A DNA stretch of 64,000 nt from PUPG01 sp031323845 (GTDB taxonomy: Bacteria > Bacteroidota > Bacteroidia > Bacteroidales > UBA7960), in assembly GCA_031323845.1 (NCBI GenBank), contig JAVIYP010000002.1:35737-99736 (forward strand), given 5' to 3'. Positions 17,199 to 25,269 of this stretch are shown piece by piece (positions within the stretch are counted from its first letter, which is position 1; the number at the start of each line of letters is the position of its first letter). The notes beneath the pieces were generated by a model that was given only the letters and a program-made list of their open reading frames with translations, did not search any database and was not told the origin of the DNA. The translations under genes were made by a program, and so were the position numbers.

Positions 17199-18692
17199 TT
17201 AATTCAAACCTGCCCGGTAAAGTTCGTCAGCTTTGCCGGGTTTTTTTGTAAACCTGCTCACGACAATGCTTACGATGAGTGCAGCGGTAAAACCGGGGAT
17301 CAGCTCATAGATAAATCCGGCCAGCAAGGGTATTCTTGTCCACACGATCACCGTGACAGCTCCGGTGATCATCCCCGCGATGATGCCTGTCCTGCTGCTT
17401 CCTTTCCAGAACAACGCCAGGATGGAGGCCGGCCCGAATGCGGCACCCAAACCTGCCCAGGCAAAGAGCACAAGCCAGAACACCAGCTTTTCGGCCACCA
17501 AACCAAGAAGGAGTGCCAGAAGCACCAGGAGAACCACAAACACCCGGCTTAACATCACCAGTTTTTTCTGAGGCACTTCCTGCTTCTTGTGCAACAGCTT
17601 TTCGTAAATGTCCCTGACCAGGGCGGACGCAGCCACAAGCAGCTGGCTGTCGGCCGTTGACATAATGGCGGCAAATATACTGGCGATGATGATCCCGAAC
17701 ATAATGGGATGAAGAAGTTGTCCGGCCAGCAGAGGATAAAGGTTCTCCGGGTCACCTCCGGGAAGCAGGCTTGCATCATGGAAATACAACCTGCCGGCCA
17801 TGCCGGTGATTATTGCACCGGCTCCCATAAGTACATTGGCCGCCGTGCCTACCAGGGCCACCATTTTTAACCTTGCTGCATTTTTTATGGACATATACCT
17901 GGCAATGATATGCGGATTACCGGGTGACCCAAGGCCGATGCCAAGAAATCCTATGAGAACCCCCGCGGAAAGGGCCAGAGGATTGAAGAAGCTACCCTGA
18001 TCCAGGCTGCCGGCTAACGCATAAAACTCACTGAATCCGCCAAGGCCGCTGATTGCAATGACAGGCAGAACAAGAAGGGCAATAATCATAAATAAGCCCT
18101 GAATGGTATCGGTAAGGCTTACAGCCAGAAATCCGCCGATCATGGTATAGAACAATACAATTACCGTAGTAAGTAAAATTCCCTGCGTCTCCGTCAGGTT
18201 GAAACTTGACTGAAAAGCTTTGCCGCCGGCGACAAACTGTGCCGATACGTAAGCGATCATAAAAATGATTATGATACTGACCACCACCGCCCTCAGTCTT
18301 CCGTTGTGATCTCCGAAACGTTCGGCAAAAAAGTCGGGCAGGGTTATGCAATCGTACCTTTCGCTGAAGCGCCGGATGCGCGGGGCATAAAAGAAAAAGA
18401 GAAAAAATTCAACAAGCGTGTACCCCAGAACAGCCCAAACCGCAGAAAACCCAATGGTAAATGACATGCCCGTAACGCCAAGCAGAAGCCAGGCACTCCG
18501 GCCGCTGACCACAGCCGAAAGCGCTACGACAAGCATGCTCATTTTGCGGCCGCCAATAAAAAAATTGGAAATGCCTTTTGACGAAAACCTGGCCGCATAA
18601 ATCCCGATGGCAATGATCATAACCAGATAAGCTATAAAAGACCATACGGCAATATGATCAACGTCGAGTATCAGGTTTTGAATTTCATCCAT
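17199..18692 (-). CDS. Sodium:solute symporter (SSS family, PutP-like)
   Basis: 497 residues with about 13 transmembrane helices; secondary uptake of a small organic solute driven by sodium. SSS features are FIGGRKMSMLVVALSAVVSGRSAWLLLG split over residues 45-72, GFLGIGLGSPGNPHIIARYM near 249-268 and IFAAIMSTADSQLLVAASALVRDIYE split near 339-365. The last is close to the PutP sodium site (S-T-A-D-S-Q). PutP itself transports proline, but the substrate here cannot be fixed from sequence. The last 14 codons overlap a terminator that serves the convergent gene. Confidence 0.88.
   Translation of the reverse strand: MDEIQNLILDVDHIAVWSFIAYLVMIIAIGIYAARFSSKGISNFFIGGRKMSMLVVALSAVVSGRSAWLLLGVTGMSFTIGFSAVWAVLGYTLVEFFLFFFYAPRIRRFSERYDCITLPDFFAERFGDHNGRLRAVVVSIIIIFMIAYVSAQFVAGGKAFQSSFNLTETQGILLTTVIVLFYTMIGGFLAVSLTDTIQGLFMIIALLVLPVIAISGLGGFSEFYALAGSLDQGSFFNPLALSAGVLIGFLGIGLGSPGNPHIIARYMSIKNAARLKMVALVGTAANVLMGAGAIITGMAGRLYFHDASLLPGGDPENLYPLLAGQLLHPIMFGIIIASIFAAIMSTADSQLLVAASALVRDIYEKLLHKKQEVPQKKLVMLSRVFVVLLVLLALLLGLVAEKLVFWLVLFAWAGLGAAFGPASILALFWKGSSRTGIIAGMITGAVTVIVWTRIPLLAGFIYELIPGFTAALIVSIVVSRFTKKPGKADELYRAGLN
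17213..17247 (+). terminator. Intrinsic terminator for the Spy-like gene, inside the symporter coding region
   Basis: CCCGGTAAAG (17213-17222) and CTTTGCCGGG (17231-17240) form a 10-bp stem with one non-Watson-Crick position and an 8-nt loop. Seven T follow on the plus strand. It lies 28 bp past the stop at 17184 but entirely inside the 3' end of the convergent symporter gene, whose codons there read K-K-P-G-K-A-D-E-L. Confidence 0.8.
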
Positions 18693-18745
18693 AAGAATCT
18701 TACATTAACCGGCTCGTCGTGCAAAGTAAATAAATATGGAGTTTA

Positions 18746-19651
18746 TTACCACAAAAAAAACAGGGTAACTCCGCAGATACTGATGATTGCGCCCAACATC
18801 TCCCAGCTGCTGACTTTATGTTTGTAGAGAAAGTAAGTGGCCGGCAGAATGAGGATGGGTGAGATCGACATGAGGGTTGAGGCAATTCCGGCCGCTGTAT
18901 GTTTGACTGCGATCAGCGACAGGGAAACACCGGCAAAAGGGCCAAGCACGGCTCCGATCAGAATTATTTTCAGGGCTTTGGTGTTTTTTAGCGCCTTGTT
19001 TACGGCAAGCCACTTTCTGAAGAAATGCACGACGATGGTAAACCCCACAATGCCAGCCATTACCCTGATCTGGTTTGCTGAAATGGCATCATAATCTCCC
19101 ATGCCGTATTTGCTCAGTACCAGGCCTGTTCCCTGGCCTATGGTTCCCATCAGGGCATAAAAAAGACCCAGGGGCGAAACGGACTCCAAAACATTTTCCT
19201 GCTGCGATTTTTTTTGTCTTTTCTGCACGATGACCATAGCTATTCCTGCAATGGTCAGCAACATGGCAAATAAATGGATCAGCGCCAGACGCTCTCCCAG
19301 CATCAGCCAGCCGGCAAAAGCCGCTACAGGAGGAACCAGTGTCATGACCAGAAGCGTCAATCTGGATCCTATTACGGTGAATGCCTTAAAAAGAAATAAA
19401 TCACCCACGACAAAGCCGATAAGCCCTGAAAGTGCCAGCCATTGCCAGTTAAAGACAGTGGCGTCCATAGGGAGAAACATACCGCGTCTGAACCAGGAAA
19501 ACAGGCTTATCAACACAAGCGCCATCACCAGCCTGATGATGTTTACGGGTACACTGCCCACTTTTCTGCTGGCGGCCTCAAAAGCAATGGCCGTGGCTGT
19601 CCAGCAGACGGCTGTAAGCAAAGCGGCCAGTTCGCCAATACGTGCTTCCAT
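18746..19651 (-). CDS. EamA/DMT-family transporter
   Basis: 301 residues with ten hydrophobic helices in two EamA halves (about 5-140 and 155-300), the drug/metabolite transporter architecture. The first half contains GLIGFVVGDLFLFKAFTVIG near 94-113 and APPVAAFAGWLMLGERL-like sequence near 128-144. The second ends with PILILPATYFLYKHKVSSWE and a terminal helix. Family members export or import amino acids, nucleosides or metabolites; no substrate can be assigned. A TAACTTTG promoter box lies 22 nt upstream of the ATG. Confidence 0.85.
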   Translation of the reverse strand: MEARIGELAALLTAVCWTATAIAFEAASRKVGSVPVNIIRLVMALVLISLFSWFRRGMFLPMDATVFNWQWLALSGLIGFVVGDLFLFKAFTVIGSRLTLLVMTLVPPVAAFAGWLMLGERLALIHLFAMLLTIAGIAMVIVQKRQKKSQQENVLESVSPLGLFYALMGTIGQGTGLVLSKYGMGDYDAISANQIRVMAGIVGFTIVVHFFRKWLAVNKALKNTKALKIILIGAVLGPFAGVSLSLIAVKHTAAGIASTLMSISPILILPATYFLYKHKVSSWEMLGAIISICGVTLFFLW

Positions 19652-19673
19652 ACAACAATAGAATGATAAGCGG

Positions 19674-19681
19674 CAAAGTTA
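19674..19681 (-). promoter_or_regulatory. -7 box of the EamA transporter gene
   Basis: The minus strand reads TAACTTTG followed by C, an exact TAnnTTTG match, 22 nt before the ATG at 19651. Confidence 0.5.
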
Positions 19682-19744
19682 CAAGAAAATAAAGTGGAGC
19701 ATGTGAGTGATATTAAATCTTAATACAGTAAGAAAAAAAAATCG

Positions 19745-19752
19745 TAATTTCG
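19745..19752 (+). promoter_or_regulatory. -7-like box of the His-rich lipoprotein gene
   Basis: TAATTTCG, one base off TAnnTTTG, followed by C, 30 nt before the ATG at 19783. No clear -33 element. Confidence 0.35.
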
Positions 19753-19782
19753 CAACTCAAATACCATTAAACACAAAACCAA

Positions 19783-20268
19783 ATGAAAAGCTATTATTTA
19801 TTTTTGATTGCAGGCCTTTTGCTTGCTGCATGCAGTGGCCAGGTAAAGGAGCAGCATGATGGTGAAATCCGCACCTACACCATAGAGGAGCTTGCCGGTG
19901 ATGCCTTGAATTTTGACGGTCATACCGTGCGTTTTGAGGGCGTGATCAGCCATATTTGCAAGCATAGCGGTGACAAAATGCGTATGCTTCAACCCGATAA
20001 CGATGCGTTCAGCATGCAGGTTATGCTGGGTGACCTTATGAACAATTTCAGCGTAGAAGACGAAGGACGCGAAGTTGTCGTATCGGGAATCTTAAGAACC
20101 GTTGTCTTGAATATGGACGAACTGGAAGACCATGATCATGACGGACACGAACATGAAGAAGGGCATGACTGTGATTCCACAACGGAAGCAGTAAGGAGAA
20201 TGGCAGAAAAGGGCATAGATCCTGATATCCGGCCTTACGTTGAGCTGCTTGCCTTTGAGAAAAAGTAA
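19783..20268 (+). CDS. Histidine-rich lipoprotein, possible OB-fold
   Basis: 161 residues. The signal peptide ends in a lipobox (LLAAC, Cys17), so it should be a lipoprotein. The middle (YTIEELAGDALNFDGHTVRF, then VISHICKHSGDKMRML) resembles small OB-fold proteins that carry a Cys-Lys-His motif. A loop near 118-132 is strikingly rich in His, Asp and Glu (EDHDHDGHEHEEGHDCD) and looks like a divalent-metal site. Followed after a terminator by a PepSY-associated membrane protein, a class often linked to iron or haem reduction. A metal-related role is inference. Confidence 0.6.
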   Translation: MKSYYLFLIAGLLLAACSGQVKEQHDGEIRTYTIEELAGDALNFDGHTVRFEGVISHICKHSGDKMRMLQPDNDAFSMQVMLGDLMNNFSVEDEGREVVVSGILRTVVLNMDELEDHDHDGHEHEEGHDCDSTTEAVRRMAEKGIDPDIRPYVELLAFEKK

Positions 20269-20280
20269 CACAAGACTTTG

Positions 20281-20315
20281 AAAACTGCCGGAGGCTTTCT
20301 TCCGGCAGTTTTTTT
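20281..20315 (+). terminator. Intrinsic terminator after the His-rich lipoprotein gene
   Basis: AAAACTGCCGGA (20281-20292) and TCCGGCAGTTTT (20301-20312) form a perfect 12-bp stem with an 8-nt loop, running into a T tract to 20315. It sits between the lipoprotein gene and the membrane protein gene starting at 20338, so the second gene depends on read-through or an unseen promoter. Confidence 0.88.
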
Positions 20316-20337
20316 ATGCAGAGCATTGTGCGTCAAA

Positions 20338-20898
20338 ATGAAAATCCGAAAAATAAACAGGGCCATCCACCGCGATCTGGGGTATTTCTTTTTTGGGATG
20401 TGCATTATTTATGGGTTATCGGGTATTGCCCTGAACCACAGGCACCACTGGAACCCGAATTACATCATAACACAAAAGAGTTATGTCCTGGAACTGCCGG
20501 CGCCGGATCTTTCTGACAACCGTGACCAGGCCATCCACTTTCTTCGACAAATAGACCGTCAGGATGAATTCCGCACGGTGCTCAGAAGTGGCGATAATTT
20601 GCGCATTTTTGTGAGAAACGGCAGTGTGACGGTGAATGTATATTCGGGCAGGGCTGAGCTAGAGACCATAAGACCGAGGCCGGTGTTCAGACAGGTTAAT
20701 TTCTTGCACTACAATAACCCCCGCAGGCTCTGGACATGGTTTGCTGATGCTTATGCCGCAGCGCTGATCATTATGGCCTTTACGGGATTGTTTATTCTGA
20801 AAGGCAAGAATGGAATAACCCGCCGTGGTGCATGGCTGACGGGCGCAGGCATTATCATTCCCCTGGTGTTACTGTTTTATTATCTTAACGGATCCTGA
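20338..20898 (+). CDS. PepSY-associated transmembrane protein
   Basis: 186 residues. The N-terminal KINRAIHRDLGYFFFGMCIIYGLSG and the central HLYN-like segment FLHYNNPRRLWTWFADAYAAAL (near 124-145) fit the PepSY-associated TM family seen in Bacteroidota. Three helices: about 13-30, 138-155 and 165-182. His9 and His33-35 are candidate haem or metal ligands. Related proteins are linked to ferric or siderophore reduction at the inner membrane; that role here is inference. ATG 20338 (MKIRK) is chosen over 20278, which would start inside the terminator. Confidence 0.7.
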   Translation: MKIRKINRAIHRDLGYFFFGMCIIYGLSGIALNHRHHWNPNYIITQKSYVLELPAPDLSDNRDQAIHFLRQIDRQDEFRTVLRSGDNLRIFVRNGSVTVNVYSGRAELETIRPRPVFRQVNFLHYNNPRRLWTWFADAYAAALIIMAFTGLFILKGKNGITRRGAWLTGAGIIIPLVLLFYYLNGS

Positions 20899-20906
20899 TT
20901 CCCCGC

Positions 20907-21518
20907 TCATTGTTCCAGGCCACTTAATGCTGCAATTTCGTTCAATGTGCTGAAGATCTCTCTTGCCATGCTACGCGGAAGAGCCGATAAGCCCAGATAG
21001 TCCTTACGCACTTTGTTTAACAGATGCATGCCGGGCTTTTCACCGGTCATCGCAGCATAAATTAAGGTGGAAACTGCCGTGCGCATCGGATTGGCTTTCA
21101 TGCGGCGGGTGTTTTTGGAATGCCTGGAAGGATGTATGTGGATATAATATTCCTCTGTATCATCGCCCTGGCGCAATGTCCATTCTGAATCATCAGAAAT
21201 GCTAACCTGCCAGTAAAGATGAGTGGACCTTTCTATCCACTGCAGGTAAGCGTCTTTTTCATAAACATCGAAGTTCTTTAACTGCTGAGTAATATCTGCG
21301 GCAATATCCCGGGTTGAAAGACTTCCTGTGTAGATATCAAACTGCGACTCGCCCAGCATTTTCAGCTTGGCCACAAATAAGGGAAACAGTTCAACGGGTT
21401 TGTTAGCCCACCGCCTTATCTGATCAATGAGAAACCATTGGTGATGCTTCCATCCGTTGAGCATCACCGGGGCCTCGGTGCAGCTTTTGCTTTTCAATAT
21501 GTTCGACGGTGCATTCAT
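20907..21518 (-). CDS. Conserved-looking hypothetical protein, unrecognised
   Basis: 203 residues, soluble, with no signal peptide, membrane helix or recognised motif. Features seen: VMLNGWKHHQWFLIDQIRRW near 18-37, an aromatic/acidic block IERSTHLYWQVSISDDSEW near 95-113, EEYYIHIHPSRHSKNTRRMK near 122-141, and a C-terminal helical part with KVRKDYLGLSALPRSMAREI. The IHIHPSRHS-x5-R pattern could bind metal or phosphate, but this is speculative. It diverges from the transketolase genes. The intact frame and normal codon use argue it is real. Confidence 0.65.
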   Translation of the reverse strand: MNAPSNILKSKSCTEAPVMLNGWKHHQWFLIDQIRRWANKPVELFPLFVAKLKMLGESQFDIYTGSLSTRDIAADITQQLKNFDVYEKDAYLQWIERSTHLYWQVSISDDSEWTLRQGDDTEEYYIHIHPSRHSKNTRRMKANPMRTAVSTLIYAAMTGEKPGMHLLNKVRKDYLGLSALPRSMAREIFSTLNEIAALSGLEQ

Positions 21519-21553
21519 AAGCTTTTATCATTACAAAGATAAAGCATTATGCT

Positions 21554-21592
21554 AAAAAGCCATGATTAATGTTAATGAAATGGCTTTTTTTT
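21554..21592. terminator. Orphan terminator-like hairpin between divergent genes
   Basis: AAAAAGCCAT (21554-21563) and ATGGCTTTTT (21580-21589) form a 10-bp stem with a 16-nt loop, and three more T follow on the plus strand. It lies upstream of both flanking genes, where no terminator is expected. It could be a leader attenuator, the end of a small RNA, or a remnant. Confidence 0.5.
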
Positions 21593-21594
21593 CG

Positions 21595-21602
21595 GACATT
21601 TG
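21595..21602 (+). promoter_or_regulatory. -7-like box upstream of the transketolase genes
   Basis: GACATTTG followed by C, one base off TAnnTTTG, 67 nt before the ATG at 21670 and directly after the orphan hairpin. Confidence 0.3.
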
Positions 21603-21669
21603 CAATCAGGTTTCCTGATACCGGAACTGAATTGCAAAACACTGATTGAATTCATAAATCCTCATTTTT

Positions 21670-22515
21670 ATGTCTGAACTAAATGAATTAAAAAGAATAG
21701 CCACACAGGTACGCCGCGATATTTTGCGCATGGTGTACGGGGCACAATCAGGCCACCCGGGTGGTCCGCTGGGTTGTGCTGATTTGCTGACGGCTTTGTT
21801 TTTTCATGAACTTAAACATAAGTCTTCTGATTTTTCTATGGATGGGAACGGAGAAGACTTATTCTTTCTTTCCAATGGTCATTTGTCGGCCGGATGGTAC
21901 AGTGTCCTGGCCCGCAGCGGCTATTTTAAGGTTTCTGAACTGGCTACTTTCAGGCGTATTGACTCACGCTTGCAGGGCCATCCGGCAACCCATGAGGGCT
22001 TGCCCGGGGTTCGCGTTGCCAGCGGCTCGCTGGGGCAGGGGTTGAGTGTTGCCTGTGGTGCAGCGCTCAGTAAAAAGCTTAACAACGATCCACGGCTGGT
22101 CTATTGCCTGATGGGCGACGGCGAGCAGCAGGAAGGCCAGATATGGGAAGCAGCCATGTTTGCTGCCGGAAGAAAGATCGACAACCTTATCGGCATCGTC
22201 GATTATAATGGTCAGCAAATTGACGGACCGGTTGATGAAATCATGCCCCTGGGCGATCTTAAAGCAAAATGGGAGGCTTTTGGATGGAAGGTGCTGGAAA
22301 TGAATGGAAACATCATGGAAGAAGTGTTGGAGACACTGAAAAAAGCACAGTCATTGTGTGGAAAGCAAGTACCGGTAATGATCCTCATGCGTACCGAAAT
22401 GGGTTTTGGTGTGGACTTTATGATGGGAACTCACGAATGGCACGGCAAACCACCAAATGACGAGCAGTTTGAACGCGCCATGTCAAATTTTGAGGAAACC
22501 CTGGGCGACTATTAA
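21670..22515 (+). CDS. Transketolase, N-terminal (TPP-binding) subunit
   Basis: 281 residues. Covers the pyrophosphate-binding half of transketolase (pentose phosphate pathway, two-carbon ketol transfer). The thiamine/magnesium motif is GDGEQQEGQIWEA near residue 154-166 with DYNGQQIDG near 180. Substrate-side histidines are in GHPGGPLG near 27-34 and GHPATHEG near 104. Full-length enzymes are about 660 residues; here the gene stops before the pyrimidine-binding domain, which is encoded by the next gene. Such split enzymes are normal in many anaerobes and Bacteroidota. Confidence 0.93.
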   Translation: MSELNELKRIATQVRRDILRMVYGAQSGHPGGPLGCADLLTALFFHELKHKSSDFSMDGNGEDLFFLSNGHLSAGWYSVLARSGYFKVSELATFRRIDSRLQGHPATHEGLPGVRVASGSLGQGLSVACGAALSKKLNNDPRLVYCLMGDGEQQEGQIWEAAMFAAGRKIDNLIGIVDYNGQQIDGPVDEIMPLGDLKAKWEAFGWKVLEMNGNIMEEVLETLKKAQSLCGKQVPVMILMRTEMGFGVDFMMGTHEWHGKPPNDEQFERAMSNFEETLGDY

Positions 22516-22667
22516 AGCGGCGGCCAATCCGTTTACCCTGCCTTAATGGTTTGCGGAAAAAGGCACGGACCAGGTCTTCAATGCTGCACCTGACCACTAG
22601 CATGCCTGCTTTTAAGTAAAAACGACGTTTGGAAACATCGCAATATGTTAAAAATAAGGAACAGAAA

Positions 22668-23621
22668 ATGAAAGAATACAGTTTTTTGGAAAAAAAAGAT
22701 ACACGCAGTGGATTTGGCGCCGGTTTGCTGGCCCTCGGAGAAATGAACCCGGATGTGGTCGCCTTGTGCGCCGACCTGACCGGTTCGATGGTAATGAACC
22801 ATTTCAAACAGAAGTTTCCCGAACGTTTTTTCCAGGTTGGTATTGCGGAGGCCAATATGATGGGCATTGCCGCCGGATTAACCATTGGGGGCAAAATCCC
22901 CTTTACAGGCACCTTTGCCAACTTCAGCACCGGAAGGGTATATGACCAGATCAGGCAATCCATTGCCTATTCGCATAAAAATGTCAAGATATGCGCTTCT
23001 CACGCAGGTATTACCCTGGGCGAAGATGGTGCAACGCACCAGATGCTCGAAGATATTGGAATGATGCGCATGCTGCCGAATATGTGTGTTGTCGTTCCCT
23101 GTGATCATAACCAGACCCGTGCGGCAACCCTTGCCGTTGCCCGGCACGAAGGCCCCGTTTATCTGCGCTTTGGCCGTCCCAAGGTGCCAAACTTCACCCC
23201 GGCTGATGCTGACTTTGAGATCGGTAAAAATATCGTGCTTAATGAGGGTGGAGATGTCAGTATCTTTGCCTGCGGACATATGGTCTGGGAGGCGCTCGAA
23301 GCAGGTAAAGAACTATATGCCAGGGGAATATTTGCGGATATTATAAATGTTCATACGATTAAACCTTTGGACGAAACCGGCGTCATACAATCGGTAGCAA
23401 AAACCGGTTGTGCAGTTACGGCCGAAGAACACCAGGTGAATGGTGGCCTGGGAGATGTAATTGCACAGTTTCTGGCAAAAAAGCATCCGGCACCGGTTGA
23501 AATGGTTGCCGTAAATGACAGGTTTGGCGAAAGCGGTAAACCGCATGATCTTATGAAAAAATACGGCCTTACTTCAACCGATATTGTTCATGCTGCATTA
23601 AGAGCAATCAAACGAAAGTAG
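22668..23621 (+). CDS. Transketolase, C-terminal (pyrimidine-binding) subunit
   Basis: 317 residues. Forms the second half of the active site with the preceding gene product. The pyrimidine domain shows FFQVGIAEANMMGIAAGLTIGG near 61-82, with the conserved glutamate that activates the thiamine ring, and SHAGITLGEDGATHQMLED near 118-136. The C-terminal transketolase domain follows (VTAEEHQVNGGLGDVIAQFL near 257-276). ATG 22668 (MKEYSFLEKKDTRSGFG) is preferred over the TTG at 22629. The 152-bp gap after the first subunit is larger than usual but shows no terminator. Confidence 0.93.
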   Translation: MKEYSFLEKKDTRSGFGAGLLALGEMNPDVVALCADLTGSMVMNHFKQKFPERFFQVGIAEANMMGIAAGLTIGGKIPFTGTFANFSTGRVYDQIRQSIAYSHKNVKICASHAGITLGEDGATHQMLEDIGMMRMLPNMCVVVPCDHNQTRAATLAVARHEGPVYLRFGRPKVPNFTPADADFEIGKNIVLNEGGDVSIFACGHMVWEALEAGKELYARGIFADIINVHTIKPLDETGVIQSVAKTGCAVTAEEHQVNGGLGDVIAQFLAKKHPAPVEMVAVNDRFGESGKPHDLMKKYGLTSTDIVHAALRAIKRK

Positions 23622-23637
23622 GCGAATCTCAACAGGC

Positions 23638-24183
23638 ATGCAACACTATTCGGATGATGAATTATTGAAGCTTTTTTTTGATGGCGATAATCCGAACTAT
23701 GCCTTCAACCTCATCGTCAGGAAGCACCAGGAAGCCGTTTACTGGCACGTCAGGCGACTGGTGATCAGTCACGAAGATGCCAATGATATCGTTCAGGAGG
23801 TGTTTTTAAAGGCCTGGAAAGCCCTGCCCGCCTTCAGGGGAGATGCTGCCTTGTTTACCTGGCTTTATCGCATTGCCACCAACGAAAGTCTCTCTTTCCT
23901 GAAAAAGAAAAAAAGACGGGCATTGATCTCCTTGCGCGATGCTGACAAGCAACTTGAAGAAACCCTGGAAGCAGATGTCTATTACCAAGGCTCGGATATC
24001 CAGAAAAAAATCCAGAAAGCCATCCTGAAACTTCCTGAAAAACAAAGGGCAGTCTTTAACCTGAGGTATTATGACGAAATGAAGTACGAAGATATGGCCG
24101 AAGTTCTCAGCACTACGGTGGGTGCGCTGAAAGCTTCATACCACCATGCCGTAAAGAAAATTGAGAAATACATCATGGCCTGA
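23638..24183 (+). CDS. ECF-type RNA polymerase sigma factor
   Basis: 181 residues. Sigma region 2 is clear: DANDIVQEVFLKAWKAL near 43-59 and FTWLYRIATNESLSFLKKKK near 73-92. Region 4 is the helix-turn-helix LPEKQRAVFNLRYYDEMKYE, then DMAEVLSTTVGALKASYHHA near 160-177. There is no region 1 or 3, hence ECF. It starts 16 bp after the transketolase stop and is followed by a single-pass membrane protein and a Spy-like periplasmic protein. This is an arrangement typical of envelope-stress sigma cassettes in Bacteroidota. Confidence 0.92.
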   Translation: MQHYSDDELLKLFFDGDNPNYAFNLIVRKHQEAVYWHVRRLVISHEDANDIVQEVFLKAWKALPAFRGDAALFTWLYRIATNESLSFLKKKKRRALISLRDADKQLEETLEADVYYQGSDIQKKIQKAILKLPEKQRAVFNLRYYDEMKYEDMAEVLSTTVGALKASYHHAVKKIEKYIMA

Positions 24184-24232
24184 TTAAACCAACCGGTAAA
24201 GCAACCATCTAAACTATAAGCACAGTAAAACA

Positions 24233-24757
24233 ATGGGTGATAAAGAAAAATACAGTGAAACAGCCAGGGAGCTCAAGCAAATGAACAGCAGGCTCGGCGA
24301 CCACCAGGATGATTCCGGGTTTCGCGTGCCGGCTTCTTATTTCGATGAGCTGCCTCAAACCATCGGAGAAAGGATCCGGCAACAGCAGGAAATACCCGCC
24401 AGCAGCTTCCCGTGGCTATCTTACAAAAGACTCATACCCCTGGTGGCCGGAGTGCTGCTGCTTGGAGCGCTTATGTTTAGCCTGCTTTTGACAGACAGTA
24501 CTGAACGCTATGATGACTTTTATGCCATGGAGCAACACATCGAGCAGGAGCTGTTTGCCCTGTATCCCGGCTATGAGCGCGAATTCTATTATGAGGTAAT
24601 CATGGATTCTGACATCACCAGTGACGATATTCTTTTTGAATTAGAATTTGGTATCTTTGATTATTCAGAGGATTATGAAGACCTTCTGGAGCTTATGTTT
24701 GAGAATGCCGGTTATTATGGTATTGACAGCCGGTATCTTCTTTCTTATTTAGATTAG
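24233..24757 (+). CDS. Single-pass membrane protein, candidate anti-sigma factor
   Basis: 174 residues. A polar N-terminal cytosolic part (about 1-60) contains FRVPASYFDELPQTIGERI, a pattern common in proteins encoded just after ECF sigma genes in Bacteroidota. One transmembrane helix follows (LIPLVAGVLLLGALMFSLLL, about 65-84), then a very acidic and aromatic periplasmic domain (EQELFALYPGYEREFYYEVI and repeated D/E/Y to the end). No zinc-binding anti-sigma motif is seen. Regulation of the adjacent sigma factor is inferred from position and topology only. Confidence 0.65.
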   Translation: MGDKEKYSETARELKQMNSRLGDHQDDSGFRVPASYFDELPQTIGERIRQQQEIPASSFPWLSYKRLIPLVAGVLLLGALMFSLLLTDSTERYDDFYAMEQHIEQELFALYPGYEREFYYEVIMDSDITSDDILFELEFGIFDYSEDYEDLLELMFENAGYYGIDSRYLLSYLD

Positions 24758-24782
24758 TGAATGAATTTTGAATGAAATCAAT

Positions 24783-25268
24783 ATGAAACGTATACTGATT
24801 TTTGCCCTGATCATTTTTCCAGCTGCGCTTCTTTTTTCGCAGCCAGGCCAAAGGCAGGCCATGACTCCCGGCGATAGCAGGAGAGAGGCCATTGAGGCCC
24901 GGAAAATATCATACCTCACAAAAATGCTGGAGCTAACGCCCGCTGAAGCCAAAGCATTCTGGCCTATATACAACGAATATAACCGCAAGGTCGAAGAACT
25001 GGCAACCATCAGCCGTACCCGTCGCGAAAACATTGAGGAAATTGCAGCCTTAAGCGAAGAAGAAGCCCGGCGCCTGGTGGAACAAGACCTGGAGCATTTT
25101 GAAACTGCAGCTGCACTACGCAGGGAGTATACAGAAAGAATGCTGGAAGTAATATCGATTAAAAAGGTAGCCATCCTTTTCGAGGCAGAGCGAAGCTTCA
25201 ACCGCATGCTTTTCAGGGAAGCGCAGAGGCGCCACCGTCCTGACGGCAGGGGCTTCCGGGGAGAGTAA
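24783..25268 (+). CDS. Spy/LTXXQ-like periplasmic protein of the sigma cassette
   Basis: 161 residues. The signal peptide (MKRILIFALIIFPAALLFS) is followed by an almost entirely helical, charged domain. LTKMLELTPAEAKAFWPIYN near 46-65 matches the LTPxEAxxFWPIYNEY motif of small Bacteroidota stress proteins; a second helix carries ALSEEEARRLVEQDLEHFE. It probably acts as a periplasmic chaperone or sensor feeding back to the sigma / membrane-protein pair. ATG 24783 is preferred to 24768 because it gives a standard signal peptide. It converges with batE with 1 bp between the stops. Confidence 0.7.
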   Translation: MKRILIFALIIFPAALLFSQPGQRQAMTPGDSRREAIEARKISYLTKMLELTPAEAKAFWPIYNEYNRKVEELATISRTRRENIEEIAALSEEEARRLVEQDLEHFETAAALRREYTERMLEVISIKKVAILFEAERSFNRMLFREAQRRHRPDGRGFRGE

Positions 25269-25269
25269 C

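Noticed and set aside
22516..22667. Broken single-chain transketolase
   Set aside because: Both halves have normal ends and starts, as in known two-subunit transketolases; the 152-bp gap has no leftover coding similarity.
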